Positions 40,385 through 53,478 of a stretch of DNA of 64,000 nt are shown piece by piece. Made by a program: the position numbers and the translations under genes. This DNA comes from Actinomycetota bacterium. GTDB lineage: Bacteria; Actinomycetota; Actinomycetes; Streptosporangiales; Streptosporangiaceae. A model generated the notes under the pieces. It was given only the letters and a program-made list of their open reading frames with translations, was not told the DNA's origin and did not search any database. The DNA lies in assembly GCA_003168255.1 (NCBI GenBank), contig PMSU01000063.1, positions 166-64,165 on the forward strand, read 5' to 3'. Each line of letters starts with the position of its first letter. Positions within the stretch are counted from its first letter, which is position 1.

Positions 40385-41190
40385 GCGTGCTCGACGAGAT
40401 CCTAGAAGGCGTGTGCGCCGACCTCGAAAAGCGGCAGCGGGAAGTCGCGCTCGACCGGCTGAAGGAAATGGCGCGGCACGCGCCGTCACCACGAGATGCT
40501 TGGGCTGCGCTCGGCTGCGACGACGTGGCCGTCATCGCAGAGGTGAAGCGGGGCAGCCCGTCCAAGGGCACAATGGCGGAGATCGCCGACCCGGCCGCGC
40601 TTGCTATGGACTATGAGGCGGGCGGCGCACGGGTGATCAGCGTGCTGACCGAGTCCCGGCGGTTCGGCGGCAGCCTGGCTGATCTCGCGGCGGTACGCAG
40701 CGCCGTCCAGGTACCCGTGCTGCGCAAGGACTTCATCATCGGTTCCTACCAGCTCTGGGAGGCGCGGGCGTACGGCGCCGACATAGCCTTGCTCATCGTG
40801 GCGGCACTGGAGCAGAATGCGCTCGTCTCGCTGATCGAGCGGGCGGTTTCTATTGGTCTGCTCCCGCTCGTCGAGGTGCATACCGAGGATGAGCTGACCC
40901 GGGCGCTCGATGCGGGAGCCCGGGTGATCGGGGTCAACGCGAGGGACCTGACCACGCTCGAAGTGGACCGCCAGGTGTTCGCCCGGCTGGCCCCGCTCAT
41001 GCCCGACGGCACCATCAAGATCGCTGAATCGGGCGTGCGCGGGCCGCACGACCTGCTGGCCTACGCCGCAGCCGGAGCCGATGCGGTGCTGGTCGGGGAG
41101 AGCCTGGTGACGGACAAGGATCCGCGCGCCGCCGTCGCGGACTTGGTGACCGCGGGATCGCATCCGGCGCTCCGCGGCGACCGGAGATGA
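40381..41190 (+). CDS. trpC: Indole-3-glycerol phosphate synthase TrpC
   Basis: TrpC closes the indole ring in tryptophan synthesis. The 269-residue barrel has [68 protein letters not shown] and [12 protein letters not shown], with all catalytic Lys/Glu positions visible. It is monofunctional. The GTG overlaps the regulator stop; ATGA overlap with trpB follows. Confidence 0.96.
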   Translation: MSVLDEILEGVCADLEKRQREVALDRLKEMARHAPSPRDAWAALGCDDVAVIAEVKRGSPSKGTMAEIADPAALAMDYEAGGARVISVLTESRRFGGSLADLAAVRSAVQVPVLRKDFIIGSYQLWEARAYGADIALLIVAALEQNALVSLIERAVSIGLLPLVEVHTEDELTRALDAGARVIGVNARDLTTLEVDRQVFARLAPLMPDGTIKIAESGVRGPHDLLAYAAAGADAVLVGESLVTDKDPRAAVADLVTAGSHPALRGDRR

Positions 41191-42554
41191 TTCAGCCGAA
41201 CGGGCAGGCGCCAACCCGTGCCGCCACCGAGAACCAACCCGACATTACGGGTCACTTTGGCGACTACGGCGGGCGGTTCGCGCCCGAGGCGCTCATGTCC
41301 GCGCTGGACGAACTCACCCGCGCGTACGAGAGCGCCAAGGCCGATCCACGATTCCAGGCCGAACTCGCCGCGCTGCTGCGCGACTATGCCGGACGGCCCA
41401 CGCCGATCACCGAGATCCCGCGGTTCGCCGCTGAGGCCGGCGGCTGCCGGGTGCTGCTGAAGCGTGAGGACCTGGCGCACACCGGATCTCACAAGATCAA
41501 TAATGTGCTCGGCCAGGCGCTGCTTGCCAGGCGGATGGGCAAGTCCCGGATGATCGCGGAGACCGGGGCTGGCCAGCACGGCGTGGCCACCGCCACCGCG
41601 TGCGCGCTGCTTGGCCTGGACTGCGTGGTGTACATGGGGGAAGAGGACACCAGGCGGCAGGCGCTCAACGTGGCCAGGATGCGGATGCTCGGCGCGCAGG
41701 TGGTTCCGGTTATGATCGGCAGCCGCACCCTCAAGGACGCGATCAATGAGGCGTTCAGGGACTGGGTCAGCTCGGTCGAGACGACCCACTACTGCATCGG
41801 CTCGGTGATGGGCCCGCACCCGTTTCCCGCGATGGTGCGCGACTTCCAGCGGATCATCGGCGTGGAAGCGCGGCAGCAGGTGCTCACGCTGGCTGGCCGG
41901 CTCCCCGATGCGGTGATCGCCTGCGTGGGCGGTGGCTCGAACGCGATCGGGGTGTTCCACGCGTTCATCCCCGATACGGCCGTGCGCCTGATCGGATGCG
42001 AGGCGGGCGGCGACGGCGTGCCGACCGGCCGGCACGCAGCCACGCTGGTGGCCGGGTCGGCCGGGGTGATCCACGGCATGCGCACCTACCTGCTACAGGA
42101 CGACGATGGCCAGACCTTGCCCACCCACTCGGTCTCGGCGGGGCTCGACTATCCAGGTGTGGGGCCGGAGCATTCGTGGCTGCATGACACCGGCCGCGCC
42201 ACCTACCGCGCCGTGGACGACGAGCATGCTATGGCAGCCTTCTCGCTGCTGTGCAGGACCGAGGGAATCATCCCGGCCATCGAGTCGGCGCACGCGCTGG
42301 CCGGCGCGCTGGTCGTCGGCCGCGAGCTTGGCCCTGATGCCCTGCTACTCGTCAACCTCTCCGGCCGGGGTGACAAGGACGTGGACATCGCGGCCCGGTG
42401 GTTCGGCCTGGTGACCGACAATGCAGCGGGCGACGGCGCGGGCGCCGGGGGAGCGGTCGCTACGACGAGCGGCGGCGCCGGGGCGGCCGGCGGCGCCGGG
42501 GCGGCCGGCAGCGCCGGGGCGGGCAACGGGTCCGGGGCGGGCGACAGCCGGTGA
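41187..42554 (+). CDS. trpB: Tryptophan synthase beta chain TrpB
   Basis: TrpB condenses indole with serine using PLP. The 455-residue protein has [16 protein letters not shown], the PLP lysine in [43 protein letters not shown] and [14 protein letters not shown]. After the normal end (about residue 410) is a 43-residue Gly/Ala/Ser tail of short repeats (GGAGAAG), encoded at about 42424-42550, unlike other TrpB. Overlaps trpC and trpA by four bases each. Confidence 0.96.
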   Translation: MIQPNGQAPTRAATENQPDITGHFGDYGGRFAPEALMSALDELTRAYESAKADPRFQAELAALLRDYAGRPTPITEIPRFAAEAGGCRVLLKREDLAHTGSHKINNVLGQALLARRMGKSRMIAETGAGQHGVATATACALLGLDCVVYMGEEDTRRQALNVARMRMLGAQVVPVMIGSRTLKDAINEAFRDWVSSVETTHYCIGSVMGPHPFPAMVRDFQRIIGVEARQQVLTLAGRLPDAVIACVGGGSNAIGVFHAFIPDTAVRLIGCEAGGDGVPTGRHAATLVAGSAGVIHGMRTYLLQDDDGQTLPTHSVSAGLDYPGVGPEHSWLHDTGRATYRAVDDEHAMAAFSLLCRTEGIIPAIESAHALAGALVVGRELGPDALLLVNLSGRGDKDVDIAARWFGLVTDNAAGDGAGAGGAVATTSGGAGAAGGAGAAGSAGAGNGSGAGDSR

Positions 42555-43372
42555 GCGCAGTCACGGTCGCGTTCGAGAAGGCGGCGGCCGACGGCCGGGC
42601 CGCCGTCATCGGTTACCTGCCAGCCGGGTTCCCCACTGTGGACGGGGCGATCGAGGCGGCGCTTGCGATGGCGCACGCGGGCGTGGACATCATGGAGATA
42701 GGCCTTCCGTACTCCGACCCGCTGATGGACGGCCCGGTCATCCAGGAGGCGGTGCACCGTGCGCTGACCGGCGGGGTCCGGGTGTCCGACGTGCTGCGCA
42801 CCGTCGAGGCGCTGGCCGGCGCCGGGGTTCCCGCGCTCGTCATGACCTACTGGAACCCGGTGGACAGGTACGGCGTGCAGGCCTTCGCCGCCGACCTTGC
42901 TTGCGCGGGAGGATCCGGGCTGATCACCCCGGACCTGACTCCGGAGGAGGCGGGACCGTGGCTGGCAGCCGCGAGCGAGCACGACCTGGATGCGGTCTTC
43001 CTTGCCGCGGTGAGTTCGACGCAACAGCGCATTGCCCGGGTCGCCGCGGCGTGCAGCGGGTTCGTCTATGCCGCCTCGCTGATGGGGGTGACCGGAGTCC
43101 GTGATGCGGTGAGCCGCGAGGCGGAAGGACTGGTCGGCCGGATCAGGACCGCCACCACCCTGCCGGTCGCCGTCGGACTGGGAGTGCGGGACGGTGCCCA
43201 GGCTGCCTGGGTCGGCAGCTTCGCGAACGGAGTGATCGTCGGGTCCGCCTTCGTCCGCAGGCTGCTCGATGCCCGTGATCAGCAGGCCGGAGTCGCCGCG
43301 GTCACCGACCTCGCGGCCGAGCTTGCCGCTGGCGTCCGATCCCCGGCGGCGCGAGACGGCGCGAGCCCCTGA
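42551..43372 (+). CDS. trpA: Tryptophan synthase alpha chain TrpA
   Basis: TrpA cleaves indole-glycerol phosphate and passes indole to TrpB. The 273-residue barrel has [14 protein letters not shown], the catalytic Glu in [19 protein letters not shown], the Asp in [11 protein letters not shown] and [13 protein letters not shown]. The GTG overlaps the trpB stop (GTGA). Confidence 0.95.
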   Translation: MSAVTVAFEKAAADGRAAVIGYLPAGFPTVDGAIEAALAMAHAGVDIMEIGLPYSDPLMDGPVIQEAVHRALTGGVRVSDVLRTVEALAGAGVPALVMTYWNPVDRYGVQAFAADLACAGGSGLITPDLTPEEAGPWLAAASEHDLDAVFLAAVSSTQQRIARVAAACSGFVYAASLMGVTGVRDAVSREAEGLVGRIRTATTLPVAVGLGVRDGAQAAWVGSFANGVIVGSAFVRRLLDARDQQAGVAAVTDLAAELAAGVRSPAARDGASP

Positions 43373-43439
43373 CCAGGCGTCGGCCTGCGGTCGCGCGGCC
43401 TGGGCCAGGCTATGAGATCACCCGGTAGTGTGGCGGATC

Positions 43440-44366
43440 ATGTCGATCGCATACATTCCGAGCCCGTCTCGTGGAGTGTGGCATCTCGGTCCCGTCCCCT
43501 TTCGGGCGTACGCGCTCTGCATCGTCGTCGGCGTCATCGTGGCTGTCTGGGTGGCGAACCGGCGCTACGTCGCCGCGGGCGGCCGGCGTGGGCTGATCCT
43601 CGACGTAGCGACCTGGGCAGTTCCGCTTGGTCTCATCGGCGCCCGGCTGTACAGCGTGATCACCGACTATGAGCTGTACTTCGGCAGGCACCAGGACTGG
43701 GTCGCCGTGTTCAAGGTGTGGGACGGCGGGATCGGCATGCCAGGGGCGATCGCCCTCGGCTTGGCGGGGGCCTGGATCGCCTGCCGCAGAGCCGGCCTGC
43801 CGCTGGGGCCGGTCGCTGGGGCGGCCGCGCCCGGTATCGCGATCGGGCAGGCGATCGGCCGCTGGGGCAACTGGTTCAACCAGGAACTGTACGGGCGGCC
43901 GTCGTCGCTGCCCTGGGCGCTGCGAATCTCTCCGGCGCACCGGATTACCGGTTACGAGAGCTTCGCGACCTTCCAGCCGGCCTTCCTGTACGAGTCCATC
44001 TGGGATCTCCTGGTGGCGGCGGCCGTGATCTGGGCAACCCGGCGGTTCCAGCTGACCGGGGACCGTGCCTTCGCGTTGTATGTGGCTGCCTATTCGGCGG
44101 GAATGTTCGCCACGCAGGCTGTCCGGATCGACTACTCCCACCACATTCTCGGGCTGCGGGTCAACGAGTGGATTGCCATCCTGGCGTTCGTCGGCGCGGC
44201 CTGGTATCTGTACAGGACCCGGCGGGCCCGTTCGGGGGGAAGGCCGGCCGCGGTGTCCGCGGCCGCGGCGGGGTCAGCAGCCGGTCCGGGCCCCGAGCTC
44301 GGAGGCGAGTCCAGCGCGGGGTCAGCCGGTCCAGGCCCAGAGCTCGGGGCCGAGTCCGTTTCGTAA
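43440..44366 (+). CDS. lgt: Prolipoprotein diacylglyceryl transferase Lgt
   Basis: Lgt moves diacylglycerol from phosphatidylglycerol to the lipobox cysteine. The 308-residue membrane protein has about seven spans, the Lgt signature GRWGNWFNQELYGRP (with the essential Arg and Asn), HxGG-like WDGGIGMPGA and ATFQPAFLYESIWDL. A 45-residue Pro/Gly/Ser repeat tail (GPGPELG) follows the last span. The ATG at 43440 is used; TAGTGT 9-14 bases ahead could be its promoter. Adjacency to trpA is conserved in actinobacteria. Confidence 0.93.
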   Translation: MSIAYIPSPSRGVWHLGPVPFRAYALCIVVGVIVAVWVANRRYVAAGGRRGLILDVATWAVPLGLIGARLYSVITDYELYFGRHQDWVAVFKVWDGGIGMPGAIALGLAGAWIACRRAGLPLGPVAGAAAPGIAIGQAIGRWGNWFNQELYGRPSSLPWALRISPAHRITGYESFATFQPAFLYESIWDLLVAAAVIWATRRFQLTGDRAFALYVAAYSAGMFATQAVRIDYSHHILGLRVNEWIAILAFVGAAWYLYRTRRARSGGRPAAVSAAAAGSAAGPGPELGGESSAGSAGPGPELGAESVS

Positions 44367-44446
44367 CGTTGGCCAGGACCGTCCCGCAGAACTGATCGCG
44401 CGGCCGGCCGGCCTGGCAGCACCGCGGGCGGCCGGCCGGCCGGTGC

Positions 44447-45034
44447 TCAGTCGCGCCTGACGGCCTCGCCCTCGATCTCGATCTTCACGGTCTTGCCGAC
44501 CAGGACGCCGCCCGTCTCGAGCGCGACGTTCCAGGTAATGCCAAAGTCCTCGCGGTCGATCTCGGCGGACATGCTGAAGCCCATTACCTGCTTGCCCCAG
44601 GGGCTGTTTCCGACACCCTCAAGCTCAAGTGTCAGCTCGACCTCCCTGGTCACGTCCTTGATCGTGAGGTCGCCGAGGACGGTGAGCTCGGATCCGCGGC
44701 GAGCCGTCACCCGGATGGTCCGGAAAGTGATCTCCGGGAACTGATCAACGTCAAGGAAGTCTGCGCCGGTCAGGTGCTTGTCCCTGTCGGCTGAGCCGGT
44801 GTCGATGCTCGCGGTCTTGATGACCGCCGCCGCGGTGGACTCCAACGGCTCGTCCGCCACGGTGATCGAGCCGGTGAACTCGGCGAACCGGCCGCGTACC
44901 TTGCTGACCATCATGTGCCGTGCGGAGAACCCGATGCGTGAGTGCGCCGGATCCAGGTCGAAGGTCCCCTGCGTCGGTATGGTCAGGCCCTGGAAGGCCC
45001 GGATGTCGGGCGTGCGGGTCGCGGATTCGGTCAT
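44447..45034 (-). CDS. YceI family lipid-binding protein
   Basis: The 195-residue protein is a YceI beta barrel that binds isoprenoid-type lipids: GTFDLDPAHSRIGFSARHMMVSKVRGRFAEFTGSI, HLTGADFLDVDQFPEITF, and GDLTIKDVTREVELTLEL are in place. There is no signal peptide, so this member is cytoplasmic. A ribosome site gggag precedes the ATG. It is divergent from a MarR regulator, which probably controls it. Confidence 0.9.
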   Translation of the reverse strand: MTESATRTPDIRAFQGLTIPTQGTFDLDPAHSRIGFSARHMMVSKVRGRFAEFTGSITVADEPLESTAAAVIKTASIDTGSADRDKHLTGADFLDVDQFPEITFRTIRVTARRGSELTVLGDLTIKDVTREVELTLELEGVGNSPWGKQVMGFSMSAEIDREDFGITWNVALETGGVLVGKTVKIEIEGEAVRRD

Positions 45035-45109
45035 CGTAGATCTCCCTTATCGTGCCTGCCGCGGCCCTCTGTCGAGTCCTTGCCGCGTGGATGGTTGCGT
45101 CAACAGCTA

Positions 45110-45150
45110 TTCTTACCAGAAGTATTCCGCGAGTCAACTACTGTAGGATG
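45110..45150. promoter_or_regulatory. Divergent yceI/marR promoters
   Basis: For yceI (minus strand) TTGACT (45137-45132) and TAAGAA (45115-45110) are 16 bases apart. For marR (plus strand) TAGGAT (45144-45149) lies six bases before the GTG at 45156, the leaderless arrangement. The two overlap, so MarR binding here could control both directions (inference). Confidence 0.5.
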
Positions 45151-45155
45151 GAACC

Positions 45156-45656
45156 GTGACCAGGGATGCGGGAATCTTCGATGACCCCAGGCTGACGGCC
45201 ATGGGCCTGCTCGCCGAGACGTTCGTCGGCCTGCAAGCCAAGCTCATGCCCGTAGTCACCGCCGCTGGCCTCTCGCTGACCGACTTCGACGTGCTGCTCC
45301 GGCTCGCCCGATCGACCGACCAGCGGCTGCGGATGAGCGACCTGGCCACCCAGACCGCCCTGTCAACCAGCGGCATCACCCGGGTGGTGGACCGGCTGGA
45401 GGACCGGGGACTGGCGCGCAGGGAGACCTGTCCGTCCGACCGTCGGGGAGCCTTCGCCGTGCTGACCGATCCAGGGCAGCAGGTTCTCACCGACATGGTG
45501 GGCGCGCACGTGCGGGACATTGATCGCTGGTTCACCGGGCTGCTCACCCCCGGCCAGCTCGATACACTGCTCGGCGCGCTTAGGATCGTGCGTGACGAAG
45601 TGCGGCCGGGTGCCACGGCCGGTGTTTGTTCACCGGGTGGACATGGGGATGATTGA
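45156..45656 (+). CDS. MarR family transcriptional regulator
   Basis: The 166-residue protein has a MarR winged helix: LSLTDFDVLLRLARSTDQRLRMSDLATQTALSTSGITRVVDRLEDRGLARRETCPSDRRGAFAVLTDPGQQVL, with recognition helix and wing (SDRRG). It is divergent from yceI with 121 bases between, so control of yceI and of itself is likely. The ligand is unknown. The GTG start fits the leaderless promoter ahead of it. Confidence 0.88.
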   Translation: MTRDAGIFDDPRLTAMGLLAETFVGLQAKLMPVVTAAGLSLTDFDVLLRLARSTDQRLRMSDLATQTALSTSGITRVVDRLEDRGLARRETCPSDRRGAFAVLTDPGQQVLTDMVGAHVRDIDRWFTGLLTPGQLDTLLGALRIVRDEVRPGATAGVCSPGGHGDD

Positions 45657-45683
45657 CTCAGTGCGGTAACCTCAGCGTAACGT
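45653..45683 (+). promoter_or_regulatory. Candidate gltBD promoter with GlnR-box-like half
   Basis: GTAAC (45666-45670), six bases, then GTAAC (45677-45681) fits one a-b half of the GlnR consensus (gTnAC-n6-GaAAC). TTGACT (45653-45658) and TAACGT (45678-45683) could be the promoter, with a long 19-base spacer. A TCCGGG/CCCGGA hairpin follows at about 45682-45699. Nitrogen control of gltBD by GlnR would make sense but is unproven. Confidence 0.35.
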
Positions 45684-45794
45684 CCGGGTGTTAGCCCGGA
45701 TCGCCAGCGGCGTCGCACCGAGCGGAGCCGGCGGCAGGGCCAATGTCGTCCCGAATGCAGACACACGAACGCAGACGTGGCGACAGGAGCGTGA

Positions 45795-50513
<4,719 letters not shown>

Positions 50514-50525
50514 GGGGGGCGCACC

Positions 50526-52022
50526 ATGGCGGATCCGAAGGGTTTCCTCTCCACACCGCGCGAGTCGCCGACCCGGCGGCCGGTCGATGTGCGGATCAGG
50601 GACTGGCATGAGGTGTATACCGAGTTCGGCCAGCCCGCGCTGGAGCGGCAGGCGGGCAGGTGCATGGATTGCGGCATCCCGTTCTGCCATCAGGGCTGCC
50701 CGCTCGGCAACCTGATACCCGAGTGGAACGACCTGGTCTGGCGGCACGACTGGCAGGAGGCGGCGCAGCGGCTGCACGCGACCAATAACTTCCCCGAGTT
50801 CACCGGTCGCCTCTGCCCGGCTCCGTGCGAATCCGCCTGCGTGCTCGGCATCAACGCGGATCCCGTGACGATCAAGCAGGTCGAGGTGGAGATCATCGAC
50901 CGAGCCTGGGCGGAAGGCTGGGTGGCGGCACAGCCGCCGGCCAGCGCCGCTCTCGCGGCGGGCAGGCGGGTCGCGGTGATCGGCTCGGGCCCGGCCGGCC
51001 TGGCCGCCGCGCAGCAGCTCAGCCGCGCCGGTCACGCGGTGACCGTGTACGAGCGTGCTGACCGGCCTGGTGGCCTACTCCGGTACGGCATCCCCGAGTT
51101 CAAGCTGGAGAAGCGGCAGCTGGACCGCAGGATCGCCCAGATGCGCGCTGAGGGGACCGAGTTCCGCTGCGGGGTGCAGGTCGGCGTCGACGTGACCACG
51201 GCTGAGCTGCGGGCGAGCTGCGACGCGATCGTGCTGGCCGGCGGCGCCACCGTGCCGCGTGACCTGCCGGTGCCCGGCCGGGAACTGGCCGGGATCCACC
51301 AGGCAATGGAGTACCTGCCGCTGGCTAACCGCGTCGTGGCAGCCGCTGCTGAGCGGTCGGCATCGGGCGCGCCAGGCGACGAGGTGGCCGAGCCCGCGAT
51401 CAGCGCGCACGGCAAGGACGTGGTGATCATCGGCGGTGGCGACACCGGTGCCGACTGCCTCGGCACCGCGCACCGGCAGGGCGCGGCGTCGGTCACCCAG
51501 CTCGAGATCATGCCCAGGCCGCCGGATTCGAGGCCCGGTCAGCAGCCGTGGCCCACCTACCCGATGATCTACCGGGTGTCCGGCGCGCACGAGGAGGGCG
51601 GCCAGCGGGTGTTCGCCGTATCGACCCAGGAGTTCCGTGGCGATGCGGCGGGCCGGGTGTCCGGGCTGCGGCTGGTTGAGGTGAAATTTTCCGCTGGCCG
51701 GTTCGAGCCGTTGCCAGGTACCGAACGGGAGCTGCCTTGCCAGTTGGTGCTTCTCGCGCTCGGCTTCACCGGGGCAGAACGCGGGCCGCTGCTGGACGGC
51801 CTCGGCGTGGATTTCGACGCGCGCGGCAACGTCTCGCGGGACGGCGCATACGCGACCTCGGTCCCCGGCGTGTTCGTGGCTGGGGACATGGGTCGCGGCC
51901 AGTCGCTGATCGTATGGGCGATCGCCGAGGGCCGCAGCGCCGCGGCAGCGGCCGACCAGTACCTGACCGGGGAGAGCGTGCTACCAGTAGCGATCCCGCC
52001 GACCGCCCGCTCGCTCAGCTAG
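50526..52022 (+). CDS. gltD: Glutamate synthase small subunit GltD
   Basis: GltD passes electrons from NADPH to GltB. The 498-residue protein has an N-terminal double 4Fe-4S domain (CMDCGIPFCHQGCPLGNLIPEWNDL; CPAPCESACVLGI), an FAD Rossmann fold (VAVIGSGPAGLAAAQQLSRAGHAV) and an NADPH fold (VVIIGGGDTGADCLGTAHRQGA), ending with VFVAGDMGRGQSLIVWAIAEGR. The ATG follows a strong gaggggggc site. In many actinobacteria pyk comes next; here an accessory segment begins. Confidence 0.96.
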   Translation: MADPKGFLSTPRESPTRRPVDVRIRDWHEVYTEFGQPALERQAGRCMDCGIPFCHQGCPLGNLIPEWNDLVWRHDWQEAAQRLHATNNFPEFTGRLCPAPCESACVLGINADPVTIKQVEVEIIDRAWAEGWVAAQPPASAALAAGRRVAVIGSGPAGLAAAQQLSRAGHAVTVYERADRPGGLLRYGIPEFKLEKRQLDRRIAQMRAEGTEFRCGVQVGVDVTTAELRASCDAIVLAGGATVPRDLPVPGRELAGIHQAMEYLPLANRVVAAAAERSASGAPGDEVAEPAISAHGKDVVIIGGGDTGADCLGTAHRQGAASVTQLEIMPRPPDSRPGQQPWPTYPMIYRVSGAHEEGGQRVFAVSTQEFRGDAAGRVSGLRLVEVKFSAGRFEPLPGTERELPCQLVLLALGFTGAERGPLLDGLGVDFDARGNVSRDGAYATSVPGVFVAGDMGRGQSLIVWAIAEGRSAAAAADQYLTGESVLPVAIPPTARSLS

Positions 52023-52141
52023 CTCGGGCGGGCTAGCTGCCGCCCGCTCGGCTAGCTCGGGCGGGCGGTGAGCGTGGCCGGGATGGCCCGCCGGTCGTCA
52101 CGGCGTGATCGCGATGGCGTCGGGATTGCTTCCCACCGTGA

Positions 52142-52522
52142 TTGCCTTGCCGGGCGAGATGTATCGACCGCAGAAGAGCAGTTCTACGCGAGCTCCTCAA
52201 GGTAGCCACCGGGCCAGACGACATCAGCTTGTGGTGGAAGGTAAGGGCGACAGATACCTACCCTGAAGCTGCGGTCCTCATGGACGACGCCTTGGTCCCT
52301 GCGACCAAGAATCATGAAGCTCGCGTTCACCAGAGCCTGCTTGAGAACCCGGTTTCTCCGCAGGCCTGGTCCATGGAGATCTTCTTGGGCGAGAGCGGCG
52401 TGTCACTGCCGCGCCGCGCTCAGCTTGCATTTCGCCCCGCATCGGGATACCTCACGCTGCTGGCATACCGCAGCAAACCCGCCGTCACCAGAGGCGTAAC
52501 CCCCGCAATTGAAAATCGTTAG
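52142..52522 (+). CDS. Possible truncated hypothetical ORF
   Basis: An open frame of 126 codons (TTG start) whose later part (ATGPDDISLWWKV ... WSMEIFLGESGVSLPRRAQLAF) looks protein-like but matches nothing I recognise. No good ribosome site is seen; an internal ATG at 52280 is an alternative. Its end falls exactly at the edge of the transposase remnant at 52520, so it may be a gene cut off by an insertion. Codon use is less GC-biased at third positions than its neighbours. Confidence 0.3.
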   Translation: MPCRARCIDRRRAVLRELLKVATGPDDISLWWKVRATDTYPEAAVLMDDALVPATKNHEARVHQSLLENPVSPQAWSMEIFLGESGVSLPRRAQLAFRPASGYLTLLAYRSKPAVTRGVTPAIENR

Positions 52523-52704
52523 CAGCTCTCCCGCCCCGTAGCCGCGATCGCGCCGGGCCGACCGCCGCGTCCAGTGCCCCGATCACCCCCAGCCGCCCGC
52601 AGCTCGCTGACCGCGGCCAGCCCCACATTCGGCGTCAGCGCCGCATCCGGCGCGCCGACCCGCACCTGTCGGCGCTTCCGCTTCCCGCCGCGTATCCTGT
52701 CCAC
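52520..52704 (-). pseudogene. Remnant of an IS1380-like transposase (N-terminal part)
   Basis: The minus strand reads RRQVRVGAPDAALTPNVGLAAVSELRAAG, then after a shift of frame VIGALDAAVGP, then in a third frame DRGYGAGELL (52549-52520). This string of pieces matches the order of the first ~60 residues of actinobacterial IS1380-family transposases as I remember them (APD..LTP.AGL.A..EL...LG....LDA.VGP...RDRG.GAGELL). At least two frameshifts and loss of everything downstream show that it is dead. No terminal repeats could be assigned. Confidence 0.5.
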
Positions 52705-52781
52705 CAGATATGCAGTGCCGTGTCGCCGGCTTACTCGCGGAATCGGATCTGAAGATGGGCTACATCCAGGTGGTGCCTTAG

Positions 52782-53000
52782 ATGAATATCTCCGCCCTAC
52801 GGGCCACCCTCAGTGAGTGCGGCACTAACCCCCAGGGTTATAGGGTTCTTGACGCGCCCGACGAGGCGACTTGGTGCATCCGTAAGCAGGGGAAGATATG
52901 GCTGGTGTTCTACTTTGAGCGCGGTACGAAATGGGAACTTCAGCGATTCAAAACCGAAACGTCAGCATGTGAGTATTTTTTGAATAGGGTTAGCCACTAG
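52782..53000 (+). CDS. Small conserved-looking protein, 72 residues, function unknown
   Basis: The 72-residue product (MNISALRATLSECG ... WCIRKQGKIWLVFYFERG ... ACEYFLNRV) has the plan of small actinobacterial proteins with a WxVxYxERG core and an AcexxLxR end. I associate these with polymorphic-toxin/immunity loci, but no toxin gene is adjacent. AGGTGG about seven bases before the ATG supports translation. Its GC content is clearly lower than that of neighbouring genes (AT-rich codons such as AAA, TTT, ATA), which suggests recent transfer. Confidence 0.55.
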   Translation: MNISALRATLSECGTNPQGYRVLDAPDEATWCIRKQGKIWLVFYFERGTKWELQRFKTETSACEYFLNRVSH

Positions 53001-53393
53001 AAACGCAGGCAACAGTAGCGTAGCCGCCTAAGTTTTCAAGCAGGCTCTAAGCTAATCTGGCCTTTGCTTGTTGGTGGCGGCCGGGATCGGCGTCACCGTG
53101 CCCGGGTCGAAGTTGGTGGCGTAGACGACCACCGGGGGGCTGAGGCGCGCGGATCCGTTACCCGCGAGCCTGTGCTGGACGCGCCGGCGGCTCCGGCGCC
53201 GCCGCTGCGGTACGAAAGGCGCGCGTCATGCCTGTACCCATCGCAAGATCCCCTTGCCGTTCGCCCGTGACCACAGGAGGCCTGTGCTGGCACGGAAGGT
53301 GATCACGCGGCCGGTCCCGGAGCCTGACGCCAAGCCGATTGCCGCTTTATACCGATTCATGCCTATCTCGTCAGGCTAGGCTCTCGGCAAGCC
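53001..53393. other. Decayed intergenic stretch with gene remnants
   Basis: No intact gene was found. On the minus strand 53170-53052 is a YVTN-type propeller fragment (listed separately). On the plus strand AGGAGG (53275-53280) precedes a 31-codon frame from a GTG at 53284 to a TAG at 53379 (begins MLARKVITRPVPEPD), which could be the cut-off start of a lost gene. Otherwise nothing is recognisable. Confidence 0.4.
53052..53170 (-). pseudogene. Fragment of a YVTN beta-propeller repeat protein
   Basis: The minus strand encodes SPPVVVYATNFDPGTVTP followed by IPAATNKQRPD and a stop (TAG at 53054-53052). This is the blade pattern of YVTN-family surface propellers (VYVTNxxxGTVTPIxxATNK), which are abundant in actinobacteria. 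Only one blade survives, with no start codon or signal peptide nearby, so it is a 3' relic. The upstream limit is approximate. Confidence 0.5.
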
Positions 53394-53436
53394 TTGCGCT
53401 GCGTCTTTACATATATGATACTGGTGTACAGTACAC
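53394..53436 (+). promoter_or_regulatory. alkB promoter with palindromic TetR-type operator
   Basis: TTGCGC (53394-53399) and GATACT (53417-53422) are 17 bases apart. Directly downstream is the perfect palindrome GTGTACaGTACAC (53424-53436), placed to block initiation. The TetR gene at the end of this operon is the natural candidate to bind it (inference). Confidence 0.6.
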
Positions 53437-53478
53437 AGACAGATGGCTTGTTCTTGTCAAGTAGGCGAGGTGGATCAG

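Noticed and set aside
53064..53293. Short plus- and minus-strand frames as real genes
   Set aside because: No ribosome sites or domains; the only meaningful signal is the YVTN blade in a different minus-strand frame.
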